This document shows, piece after piece, positions 57,601 to 64,000 of a stretch of 64,000 nucleotides of DNA. Within the stretch, counting starts at the first letter, position 1. Each line of letters begins with the position of its first letter. A model generated the notes under the pieces. The model was not told where the DNA came from, did not search any database, and saw only the letters and a list, made by a program, of their open reading frames with translations. The DNA comes from Blastomussa wellsi (Eukaryota; Cnidaria; Anthozoa; Scleractinia; Plerogyridae): NCBI GenBank assembly GCA_947652115.1, contig OX393564.1:4678354-4742353 (forward strand). The letters run 5' to 3'. The position numbers were made by a program, and so were the translations under genes.

Positions 57601-59392
57601 GTGGGTTCTTTAATGTCCCCTGCTTACTGTAACACTGAAGATGCAGGAGAAGGGGACCTAAGGTTTTCCGTCCTTTCCAAGAAGAGTAGAACATCTAACC
57701 ATTTGCAGATGTCATTGCAAAGGCAGCACATTCTCGTAAATTATAAATTATTAAGACCCTGAGTGTTGGGCCGGTCTGGGACTCGAACCCGAGACCTTCT
57801 GCGCAGCAGTCTGGCGTTCTACCAACTGAGCTAACCAGGTGGCAGTATCTCCAATGCAAGATTTACCGATTCTTATCTCATTTCCCATGCATCCAATTTT
57901 TTTAATTATTCATTATGTTTAATTTTTTTTTTTCAAGAATACATAAGGATAAATCATTCCACTGTGAGGTCTGTAATGTTTGCTTGGACAAACGTCTTGA
58001 AGGAAAACATAAGTGCAGACCAGATTCCGGGCATGATGAGTGCTGTATCTGCTTGGAGGTAACTGGCTAATTTAGAAAACACCTATGCCAGTCCCTAATG
58101 CCATTTACATATAATAATTATAAGAGCAATTGATGGTCCTTTGGGGAATTACGTTGCCCCTCCTGGAGGAGGAGGGGGGGGGGGAGTGGTTGCCAAATAT
58201 GTTAAGATAAAAAAGGGCCAACCTTATTATTTTCGTTCCTGTAAGCGTTAAATACTCTAAAGTAAAATGGATTGTTCAGTTTAAACAGACCGTTTCGTTT
58301 TTGTTTAGCTTGCCGTTTACGCACTCCAATTTTAGGCAATAAAAGTTAGCAACCCTATCTAAGGATCACACCGGGAACAATTCCAAAAGCAGCAGAAAGG
58401 TTACCCTATTTAAGGACTGAGAACCTCTTAATACAAGACCCTATCCTGCAACACGAAAAGATAACTACTGTAGCCCACACATGCAAGTCCTTCCTTGGGG
58501 GAAGTTACTCGCATTTTCTCGCCCCAATTCTTTCCCGCCTTTCAATTCTCTCCCTTTCCTGCTACTCGCTCCCTCTTTGTCACAGTAAATTGTATGCTAA
58601 TTCTGTAATCTTGTTATCATTGTTCTGTTAAGGATGCATTCAGTGGCTGTCAGATCTTGCCGTGTTCGCACAAGGTACATCGAGAATGCGCCATCGCAAT
58701 GATACAGAATGGAATGTAAGTACATGTATCATAACTTAGCAAATTTCTTTTCCATTTTTTGGTTAAACTGTATTGTGGTTCTCGATTCATAATGGCTGTA
58801 GATGAAACTTTATGTTTTACCCTTAGCTCTTAATAATACAGTTCAATTTTCTGTGTAAACAATAAGGGACTGACTGTAAAATAGTGGTTTCTGCGACTCC
58901 CCTATATATAATCACTCCTTGAATAGTCCACCATGTCACATGAGACAAAAGTAACTTGTGTTGGAAGCACAGTGCTACTCTGTCTCTGTGACTCGTCGCC
59001 TAGCGTGTTCTGGCCTAATATGTACATTCTGGAGTCGTTAGTGAGTTTACTAATGTATGATTACGTTTGAGTCAAATGAATTGTAATAAAAAAATGCCCT
59101 CTTGAGCCACATGGTAGGAACTTATCAGAAACAAGGAGTCTCGAACCCCTGCTAAATGGGCTGCTAGGTCTTGTACATTTCCAGGCGAAATTGGGCTTTA
59201 ATCCAGACTGTTTAATTTGGAGTTACGTCCATCAACTTTTATGTTGTCTCACTTCTAAAGAACAGCTTCCCTAAAATAGAAATAAAACTAGAACGTAAAA
59301 CAAACCGAATTGGCTAATTATTTGTTTTTTGTGTTTGTAGTCGCACCTGCCCAGTGTGTCGACACCCATTGTACAGCCCAGCCTCTGACTGA
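40849..59392 (+). CDS. HEPN-DED-CHY-RING ubiquitin ligase (eight coding exons)
   Basis: Hand-built model: exons 40849-42684, 48685-49621, 52727-52987, 53229-55840, 56270-56397, 57938-58058, 58633-58715 and 59341-59392. All junctions are GT-AG and all phases agree (0,1,1,0,2,0,2). The product is about 2009 residues. Order: DZIP3-like HEPN (about 5-195), unrecognised region with a Cys cluster (about 200-612), coiled coil (about 808-878), DED (about 927-1002), long Ser/Asp/Asn-rich linker, Glu/Arg-rich coiled coil (about 1755-1820), CHY finger (from 1829), CTCHY, RING-H2 (1960-1999). The C terminus closely parallels RCHY1/PIRH2, an E3 ligase acting on p53-pathway proteins, but RCHY1 itself is only about 260 residues. 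A DED normally joins FADD/caspase-8-type assemblies. I infer a ligase controlling cell death or innate signalling. The link between exons 1 and 2 is the least certain, since exon 2 has its own Met as second codon. Confidence 0.75.
42815..42923. repeat. Foldback hairpin in intron 1
   Basis: Arms 'gcaaaatatcgtgatttgtc' and 'gacaaatcacgatattttgc' are perfect inverted copies. The inner stem 'gcagatcaat' / 'attgatctgc' continues the pairing. Confidence 0.9.
43400..45079. mobile_element. 1.68-kb CAGT-ended TIR element in intron 1
   Basis: Left end 'cagtaccgctcaaaagaaag' continuing to 'tttacagtc'; right end is the inverse ('gactgtcaacttacttttgg' then 'gcggtactg'), giving about 29-bp terminal inverted repeats with four mismatches. 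Next to each end is a palindromic block of iterated 'tcgatcctcgaa'-type motifs (43425-43522 and 44966-45052). CAGT ends are common in Tc1/mariner elements, which duplicate TA. Here the left flank is TA and the right flank TG, so the target duplication is not proven. The interior has no transposase frame, so it is non-autonomous. A relic of the subterminal block lies at 55962-56035. Confidence 0.75.
46358..46568. repeat. Inverted duplication with about 62-bp arms
   Basis: The segment 46358-46419 is the reverse complement of 46506-46568 with a handful of mismatches (arm contains 'acaaacattcaagtacatcc'). The right arm lies in the LINE remnant below, so part of the LINE seems to have been copied in inverted orientation. 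Confidence 0.8.
46506..47990 (-). mobile_element. Tx1/L1-like LINE remnant split by a TTAA element
   Basis: Minus-strand reading gives the L1/Tx1 post-RT region in order: 'VINKFIWNGKDKIKRLGIIS' then 'YENGGLRVPHI' (47970-47779), 'SPWKHFL' and 'KFILHCNF' (about 47735-47655), then after the inserted palindrome 'ELPNFYRNCFRVWSKL', 'DILWNNQFL' and 'SIGDISSL' (46953-46744). Stops and shifts occur between blocks. Upstream ORF1, endonuclease and catalytic RT are missing. It is a 5'-truncated non-functional copy inside intron 1 of the E3 gene, in antisense orientation. Confidence 0.8.
46965..47646. mobile_element. 682-bp palindrome of two inverted TTAA-bounded units
   Basis: Unit 1 (46965-47299) and unit 2 (47312-47646) are each 335 bp, near-identical inverted copies, and each is bounded by TTAA with GGTGGCTC just inside. 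The 12-bp spacer 'cttttcgaaaat' is itself palindromic. The whole sits in the middle of a LINE coding region, and the outer TTAA pair is consistent with the piggyBac-type target duplication. No transposase is present. Confidence 0.85.
48685..49621 (+). CDS. E3 gene coding exon 2: acidic region and coiled coil
   Basis: Residues 613-924 plus the first base of codon 925. Acceptor TTTTTATAG at 48684, donor CCAG|GTATGT at 49622. The first part (613-800) is Ser/Asp/Cys-rich without a recognised fold. Residues about 808-878 are a strong coiled coil that includes three consecutive 'RQQCDEL'-type heptads (about 822-842), then 'IQLKEKLKETEEEML'. The coiled coil probably drives self-association, as in many E3 ligases. 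The second codon is ATG, so this exon could also serve as an alternative start. Confidence 0.75.
49312..49374 (+). repeat. Coding minisatellite, 3 x 21 bp
   Basis: Units at 49312-49332, 49333-49353 and 49354-49374 differ at only two positions ('aggcaacaatgtgatgaatt' + a). A fourth partial unit follows. Each unit encodes exactly one heptad. Confidence 0.95.
52076..52170. repeat. Partial copy of the element at 57165-57535
   Basis: Shares 'aggtaatcacatgaggccaa', 'gtctcatgggattacttgtt' and 'tatcaataaagggcaaaatt' with the composite foldback at 57165-57535, in rearranged order. Confidence 0.7.
52340..52530 (+). mobile_element. 5'-truncated SINE copy
   Basis: Matches the body of the complete SINE at 56803-57097: 'gttcttgggcaagacactta', 'cacagtgcctctcttccca', 'atgggtaccggtgaa', 'gtaaccctgcgatagactag'. 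The tRNA-like head is missing and divergence is higher, so this is an older copy. Confidence 0.85.
52727..52987 (+). CDS. E3 gene coding exon 3: death effector domain
   Basis: Residues 925-1012 (codons shared at both ends). The sequence aligns well with FADD/caspase-8 type DEDs: helix 1 'LQQILLEISNSL', helix 2 'SEDELRKMKFLV', helices 3-4 'QLDRIRKGYELFEELE', helix 5 'LLRGIHRLDLLEKL'. The DED charge triad is intact (E944 and R994-x-D996-L997) and the hydrophobic-patch Phe is present (F950). DEDs bind other DEDs homotypically to build death-inducing or signalling filaments. Both splice junctions are phase 1, so the exon is symmetric and nearly domain-exact. The acceptor is a tandem CAGCAG, allowing inclusion of one extra Ala. 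Confidence 0.88.
53229..55840 (+). CDS. E3 gene coding exon 4: Ser-rich linker, coiled coil, start of CHY finger
   Basis: Residues 1013-1882. About 740 residues are low-complexity, rich in Ser, Asp, Asn and Glu, with many potential phosphorylation sites and no fold recognised, so probably disordered. Residues about 1755-1820 form a highly charged Glu/Arg coiled coil ('REREEREQFGREIERKERE'). From C1829 the CHY zinc finger begins ('CEHYQRHCRVRFPCC', 'FYSCHRCH', 'HLKCSFCNHEQE'), with the C-x-H and CxxC ligands conserved relative to RCHY1. Donor GAG|GTGAGA at 55841, phase 0. Open frames in other registers here are shadows. Confidence 0.88.
55962..56035. repeat. Relic of the CAGT element subterminal block
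   Basis: 'cagtatcgctgacggtccct' then 'cttgaaactcgattcttgaa' resembles the end of the 43400-45079 element. It lies in intron 4, which also contains a short palindromic 'tggttttcatgtgacgtcac'/'cacgtgagtgaaaacca' foldback at 56111-56187. Confidence 0.6.
56270..56397 (+). CDS. E3 gene coding exon 5: CTCHY zinc finger, first part
   Basis: Residues 1883-1924 plus two bases of 1925. Begins 'IGEDSGKCGNCGAQMSAYFC' and ends 'YHCKKCGICR', closely matching the RCHY1 segment that joins CHY and CTCHY fingers; all zinc-ligand Cys/His visible in this segment are kept. Acceptor TTTTGTAG, donor CCG|GTGAGG (phase 2). The frame lies within a different-frame open reading track, so it is easy to miss without the splice model. 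Confidence 0.92.
56803..57097 (+). mobile_element. Full-length tRNA-derived SINE with 13-bp target duplication
   Basis: The head carries RNA polymerase III A- and B-box motifs ('agtggcctaatggttagtgc' and 'gggttcgagtcct'). The central body ('gggcaagacactttactc ... gggtaccggcg ... ccctgcgatggactagcatcc') resembles the conserved central domain of cnidarian/deuterostome SINEs (Nin-DC type; recognised from memory). Perfect 13-bp direct repeats 'ctcgtactcaagt' flank it at 56790-56802 and 57098-57110, proving retroposition and a recent date. It lies in intron 5, sense to the gene. Confidence 0.92.
57165..57535. repeat. Composite foldback: two nested inverted-repeat elements
   Basis: Arms 'tatcaataaagggcaaaatt' (57168) and 'aaattttgccctttattgat' (about 57340) enclose one element. 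Its right edge abuts a second palindrome whose arms contain 'aaggattaattgca' and 'tgcaattaatcctt' (57389-57497), with 'caattttggaaaa' in the inner stem. Outer edges 'atcccatgagacctcatact' and 'tacttggcctcatgtgatta' recur at 52076-52135. Confidence 0.75.
57530..57845 (-). mobile_element. tRNA-headed SINE-like repeat, minus strand
   Basis: On the minus strand the head reads 'TTAGCTCAGTTGGTAGAAC' (A box) and 'GGTTCGAGTCCCAGACC' (B box), tRNA-like but with a mispaired acceptor stem and no clean anticodon arm. About 230 bp of body follow, containing 'ggggacctaaggttttccgt' on the plus strand. Located in intron 5 near the acceptor of exon 6. Confidence 0.7.
57938..58058 (+). CDS. E3 gene coding exon 6: CTCHY second half and start of RING
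   Basis: Residues 1926-1965. Contains 'FHCEVCNVCLDKRLEGKHKC', the hallmark CTCHY segment of RCHY1, and the first RING zinc pair 'CCICLE' (C1960, C1963). Acceptor TTTTCAAG after a long T tract, donor GAG|GTAACT, phase 0. Confidence 0.95.
58633..58715 (+). CDS. E3 gene coding exon 7: RING-H2 core
   Basis: Residues 1966-1992. 'LPCSHKVHREC' supplies the middle C-x-H-x2-H-x2-C ligands of a RING-H2 finger. 'CQILPC' fits the hydrophobic groove used to bind E2 enzymes. Acceptor TCTGTTAAG, donor AAT|GTAAGT, phase 2. Confidence 0.95.
59341..59392 (+). CDS. E3 gene coding exon 8: RING end and stop
   Basis: Residues 1994-2009. 'RTCPVCRHPLY' gives the last RING pair C-P-x-C (C1996, C1999), including the Pro common in active RING ligases. 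Stop TGA at 59390-59392. Acceptor TTTGTGTTTGTAG. Confidence 0.95.
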
Positions 59393-59730
59393 AAATTGCA
59401 TTCATGGATTGGCCGGGAATGTGTAAACCAGTCCGCACCTCAAAATAAGCTATTTCCTGATGTCAGGATGTTTTAACGCGTGGTTATTAACTGTAAAGAA
59501 ATGTTGAGTCAGTCCAGTAGTGCAAATGGACAAATTTCAAGCATAGAGAAGTTAGTCACCATTATCTTGATCTCGAAACTGGTTTTAAAGAATGACTTGT
59601 TTTGTCTTGAGTGTTTTTTTTTTTCGCTGGGACATTCGTGACTGCTGTTACGTTGCTGTTTTGTTTAGAATCGGAGCTTTATTCCAATGAGCGCCCAGCC
59701 TTGTGAAATAAACACTCCTTTGAATGTGTG
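59393..59730 (+). terminator. 3' UTR with polyadenylation signal
   Basis: A canonical AATAAA lies at 59707-59712, about 315 bp after the stop, followed by a T/GT-rich stretch ('gaatgtgtgttttgta') suitable as a downstream element. Confidence 0.6.
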
Positions 59731-61213
59731 TTTTGTAATAAGCAACCCTTTTATAAATACTTGTAGGTCAAGTAGCGAATGTTAAAAACGTTGATTGGAT
59801 AACTGCGGCAAGTACTTGTATCTTACCACTTTGTATTGTCTCATTGGGCGGGAAAAATTGAGTCGTTAACTTATCACAAAGCTAGAAAGTCAAGATGTTT
59901 CCGTTCGTTTCTAGCTCTTTCAGCAGTATTGAACGGAATTGCTTAGTTTTATTATAATTGTTAAGTCAAATGAATGGCAAGGATTATGGGTCATTTGTTC
60001 ATATTTAGTTTAGAGTAAGAGTAAAATCTTGTTATCTTTTTGCCAATATTAGCCACAATTATCTTCGATCGAATTGGTTGTTGGTTAATAATGTTCCTTT
60101 AAATTGTATGATATGTTAAGAGCACAGTTTTCAATAGCTTTTATTAAAATTGCATGTAACAAGGACTAAATTTGAGTACAAAATTTGTTGTCAAATATTT
60201 CATTGTTGTTACAGAGAAATTTCCCTTAAACAGGGTGCTTATTTCTATTAAATACAAATTAAACAGGCTTGTGTATTATGTTGGTTTTGTAAGTTATTTT
60301 ATTATATATATAGCGACAATTTTAGGTAATAAACCTTGCAAATAGAATTCTATATCTGCTATATTTTCACATGTGAGAAAAGCGATACGTCCAATCAGCT
60401 TCGCGTATAGCTTTCATCACATGTGAAAAATATAACCAATCAGCATCAAGAGTAGAACGACCTAACCAATCAGAGCGCGGGAATTCAAATGGTTTCCAAA
60501 GAGGCTGTGAAAACAACGCGCTGCAAGTTTGCAAGCTCTCGAAGACAGTTTATGTTTTGGCTACAAATTTTGTACTTTTGAGAACTTTATGGAAAGGAAA
60601 GCCATCAGAAACACGCCAAGCAAAACCTTAAGAACACAGTTATGATATGGAAATGCTAAAATCATTCAACAGGCGGAGCGAAGACAAACTAAATGTGGAT
60701 AAGGGAAAGCCAAGAAATGAAAGACTTTCATTGTAGCTTTGATACAACGCAGCCGTGGACGTTCTAAGAAAATTCAAGCACCCTTGGGAACACCAGAGTA
60801 AAGTAAATATTTCACTTTTGTATATGGATTTACGTCGTAATTATTGTTTAATGAACCGACTCCTTGTGTTATCACAACTTTTGTTCAAAACTTCGCCAGT
60901 TGATTTGCGCGCAGTAGTTGATTCACTTACGGTGACGTTTCTCAATGCGATAGCAAAAGCTTTTCTTTTAAAAAGTATTAACACAGTGTGTTTTACACCG
61001 CTATTTAAATAAAGTTCTTGTTTACTATAGCTTGTCGTCGCCGTAATTGTTCTTTTCTATTTAAAAGAGATCTCGCTTGGAAAGCCATCAGAATGCATTT
61101 GCAGCTTTGTTTTCCTCGTAGCGCTGCGTTTAACTCTTTAATTATAGACTAGAAAAAATCGCTTTAAGTTTACAATGGTTGAGTACTCGTTATATATAAT
61201 AAAAAAATTACAG
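59731..61213. other. Intergenic, nothing recognised
   Basis: AT-rich. Two 'tcacatgtga' palindromes at about 60368 and 60418 bracket a small imperfect repeat. The open frame 60755-61012 has no known domain. Confidence 0.4.
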
Positions 61214-61350
61214 CATAGAAAGTGCTTTGTACGGATTATTATTCACTCGTCGCAAAACTGTGGAAAACTCACTCGTTCGCTGCGCTCACTCGTTCGTTTT
61301 CCAAAGTTTTGCAACTCGTGAATAAAAATCCGTACGTCGCACTTTCTATG
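61214..61350. repeat. Foldback hairpin
   Basis: Arms 'catagaaagtgctttgtacg' and 'cgtacgtcgcactttctatg', and inner arms 'cgcaaaactgtggaaaa' / 'ttttccaaagttttgc', form an almost continuous stem. Confidence 0.85.
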
Positions 61351-62088
61351 AAGTAATCTATATTTTATGGACAGAAGCGGAAATCGACCAAAAAAGACAT
61401 AGACAATCTCAAAAAGCAGAAGAAATAGACTTGATATGTGTGCAAATATTCCAAGGTGCTGCTCGGTATCATCTATAACGAGAGAGAAAACAATAAAATT
61501 GTGACATTGGTACCGAATAAAGTGTCTGTCCATAAGGGCCGGTTATCACAAACATAAGCATAACATAAGCATAGGCAAGTGAGAACACCCGCGACATAAG
61601 CAAAACGAACATGTTTATTGGGAGTTCATTTCAGTCAAACATCTGTAACTTTCGCCGGCGATTTAGCCGCTGCTGTTCGTAATAGCGGGGTGTCCGTAAT
61701 AGCGAGATGTTTGCAAGGATGGAGTTGACTGTATACGTTACGGCGGCTTGAGTGAAAAAATTCTAAACTGAAGCACTATTCAGGTTATCTTGGGCGCTGT
61801 TTGGGGTAACCAGGGTTGAAAGTTGATAGGAATCAATAGAAATTGATAGAAATCGAATTTTAATTACATAATCGATCGAAATCGGTAATCACACCAGCTT
61901 TTGCTACCAAGTTCTATCTCTTCCCGATGATAATTGGATAATTACTATCGAAAATTTTCGATTTTTATCAATTTTTATCGAGTATCGAAAACATCGATTT
62001 GTAACGTCCGGTTTCTACTCTACTGACACGAAAATAACATAGAAACCAAGGTGGTGGACAAAACACTGACCCCCGCTCCATGGACTAC

Positions 62089-62190
62089 CCAAATGAACTA
62101 CCCTACCCCTAAAAACTCTTAAAAAGTTTCATAGTCCGTTTTCAAATGGACCACACTAATAGAGTTTTTAGGGGTAGGGTAGTCCATTTG
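62089..62190. repeat. Foldback hairpin
   Basis: Arms 'actaccctacccctaaaaac' and 'gtttttaggggtagggtagt' are perfect inverted copies around a loop of about 40 bases. Confidence 0.9.
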
Positions 62191-62210
62191 GATTGTCTAT
62201 CGGGGTAGTG

Positions 62211-62478
62211 TAGGGAGCGTAGCTCTGTTACAAAATGTATGGACGGCATTTATTTTCAAACAAGAAAACGGAAATTTAGCCGGCGTGGTTCACGTTCTCC
62301 AAACAACTGAGAATTTGGTCATATCACGTTGTTTTTGCAGAGGACGGCAAAGAAATTTACAAAGAATTATAGCGCACGTGCAGAACTATTGCACTGCTAA
62401 TTTTAAAAATCTTTTGTTTTGCGACATTCTCGTTGCCGTAGCAGCCGGTTGCCGTCATGGTTTATTAAAAGCTTCCTA
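62211..62478. mobile_element. Truncated relative of the 14255-14625 TIR element
   Basis: Shares 'ttttgcagaggacggcaaag', 'gcgcacgtgcag', 'aaatcttttgttt', 'cgacattctcgttgccg' and a decayed right end 'ttattaaaagcttccta' with the 14-kb element. The left end is degraded ('tagggagcgtagctctgtta'). Confidence 0.75.
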
Positions 62479-62812
62479 ATATTATGTCCACCACTGGGTA
62501 GTCCATGTACTGGGGCTCAGTTTTTACGGTATGGTGCAAAACACCGTGACTTTTGTGGTTATTGTTGCCTGCTGGTAATATTTGCTTGTTCTCCTTCAGT
62601 CTATATATTAAATTGATTTCTTTTCTGCCTAAATTAATCCCATAGCGATTATGTTCCCCGAGATATAGATCTTTTGCGGGCGCTTTTGTCCAGCCGTCGA
62701 CGGTGTATAACACAGGCGCTACCCCCAGGCGTGGTAATTGGCCGGATGGCAGGCAATTTTTGAATCGGAATCTATAACAGTTGTAAGACAATAAAAGGAC
62801 CAGCTGTTAAGG

Positions 62813-62975
62813 CCTCAAAGAGCTCTATAGATAACGCAGGTAAGCGTCTAAAGATGGGCTGCTTCAGTTTTGTTCCTGTTGTCAACAGAAGATGTTTTTC
62901 ACATTTAATTTATACAAGGTCATTTTGATTTTGGCAGATTCTGGTGAAAGTCGAGTAGAAGGATCTTATGCTGAG
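62813..62975 (+). other. Two candidate small exons of an unseen gene
   Basis: A consensus donor (CAG|GTAAGC) follows 62839. A pyrimidine-rich acceptor ends at 62937, then a 38-nt open block (62938-62975) ends with GAG|GTAAGA. Read through it gives 'SGESRVEGSYAE'. The paired consensus sites are suggestive, but there is no homology to support a gene. Confidence 0.25.
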
Positions 62976-63695
62976 GTAAGATTTAATATCAGCCCACATG
63001 AAAGTGTTGTACATTTGTTGCGATTGTGCGCATAGTTAATTTGTTCCAGTTAGAAATCATATATGGCTTGCAAATGGCTTTGTTTTCAACTTTAAGCTAA
63101 TATGTACATGTATCTGATTCTCTTTGCTTTTATATAATATGCCTGATAACGTACGATAATTGTCGAGTCAATAAACCAGCCAATGTTTGTGTTTGAAGCG
63201 ATCATTACAATAATCTCCAAAACTGATAATTCACACTAATTCTCACTTGCAGTGTGAATCAGGAAATCTTAAACACTTTAATCAGAACATAACATGTCGA
63301 TCAAAGTCGATCATCGAAAACGTAGTAGATAAGTCGATAGTACTCGATATTTGTCAATAATTGTCAATCGACAAGTTAAATTTCTCGATAAAAGTAGATA
63401 ATCACAAGATTTTTAACTGATTCTCGATTTTATCGACAAAAATGCAGACAAATGCCTCAATAAGCTACAAAATTCAAGTAACCAAACCAATAATAGCTCG
63501 AATGACTTTTTTATGCGAGTGTAAACAGCTCTAAAGTAAATCTGTATATATGGCAATAAAGCTAAATAAAAACCTGAACAACCAAGTGGTCTGTTATTCA
63601 TTATAGAATAAAATGTTTAAATTACCTCGAGAAATGATCGATTATTAACAACTAACTTCGGAAATACTAGAAAACCAGATAAATTAAAATAGGAG

Positions 63696-64000
63696 GATTG
63701 AGTAGGTACGGTTTATATGCAAATGCAGCCATAACACTACTGGAACAAAGACCTGAAAAGAAAATTTCAGGCTTTGAACGGGATTCGAACCCATGGCTTC
63801 TGCATTACTGGTGCAGTGCTCTACCAACTGAGCTGTCAAAGCCACATGAGAGCGGCCGTATGTGGGTTAGCCCTTAAAGTGGACGAAATACCTGGCGGGG
63901 TATGGTGAATAACAAATTAATGAATGTCCAACAGTAGCGATTGAGTAGGTACGGTTTATATGCAAATGCAACCATAACACTACTGGAACAAAGACCTGGA
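63696..64000. repeat. 243-bp tandem repeat with tRNA-like core, cut by window end
   Basis: 'gattgagtaggtacggttta' + 'tatgcaaatgca.ccataaca' occurs at 63696 and again at 63939, a period of 243 bp with one mismatch over the 62 visible bases. The second unit continues off the window. Each unit contains the octamer 'atgcaaat'. Confidence 0.9.
63770..63843 (-). tRNA. tRNA-like sequence, anticodon AGU (Thr) but C33
   Basis: Minus-strand cloverleaf: acceptor GGCTTTG/CAAAGCC (7/7), D arm GCTCAGTTGGTAGAGC, anticodon stem CTGCA/TGCAG with loop CCAGTAA, T arm ATGGG-TTCGAAT-CCCGT. A and B boxes are good. The loop would give anticodon AGU, but position 33, almost always U, is C. Together with the tandem-repeat setting this favours a tRNA-derived repeat or pseudogene over a working tRNA-Thr gene. 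Confidence 0.6.

Noticed and set aside
57770..57842. Possible tRNA on the minus strand
   Set aside because: Acceptor and anticodon stems do not pair properly; better explained as the head of a SINE.

Overview
The window looks like nuclear DNA of an anthozoan cnidarian, most likely a stony coral or a close relative. The evidence is eukaryotic: spliced genes with GT-AG introns, AT-rich non-coding DNA, many foldback MITE-like repeats, Penelope-like elements (PLEs) with a hammerhead-ribozyme motif, tRNA-derived SINEs of a type I recognise from corals, and protein domains (DZIP3-type HEPN, DED, CHY/RING) that are abundant in Anthozoa. The species cannot be named from sequence alone. A 200-bp run of N (7703-7902) marks an assembly gap.

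The main gene lies on the plus strand at 40849-59392. I assembled it by hand from eight coding exons whose splice sites and reading phases all agree. The predicted product is about 2009 residues. From N to C terminus it has a DZIP3-like HEPN domain with the usual HEPN arginine replaced, an unrecognised region of about 400 residues ending in a cysteine cluster, a coiled coil containing a perfect heptad repeat, a death effector domain (DED) on its own symmetric exon, about 740 residues of Ser/Asp/Asn-rich sequence, a second charged coiled coil, and a complete CHY-CTCHY-RING module like the ubiquitin ligase RCHY1/PIRH2. This combination suggests an E3 ligase recruited through DED contacts in apoptosis or innate immunity. 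It is the strongest candidate here for an undescribed system.

A second candidate transcription unit lies on the minus strand at about 31890-29325. It has a promoter-like region (NRF-1 palindrome and two CCAAT boxes), possible 5' exons, and a replication-protein-A-like OB-fold/zinc-ribbon coding region broken by one frameshift. A tandem array of about 210-bp units lies just downstream.

The rest is mostly repeats. From left to right: a LINE 3' end (2.4-2.8 kb); a PLE with GIY-YIG nuclease and hammerhead motif (6.5-7.7 kb and beyond the gap); many foldback elements; ATT microsatellites; a TIR element (14.3 kb) with a relative at 62.2 kb; a hAT transposase remnant (18.1-18.5 kb); PLE fragments (25.6 and 27 kb); two long AAT-type microsatellites (33.9 and 34.4 kb); and, inside the main gene's first coding intron, a 1.68-kb CAGT-ended TIR element and a Tx1/L1-like LINE split by a 682-bp TTAA-bounded palindrome. 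Later introns hold SINEs, one with a perfect 13-bp target-site duplication. The right end carries a tRNA-like sequence inside a 243-bp tandem repeat that runs off the window.
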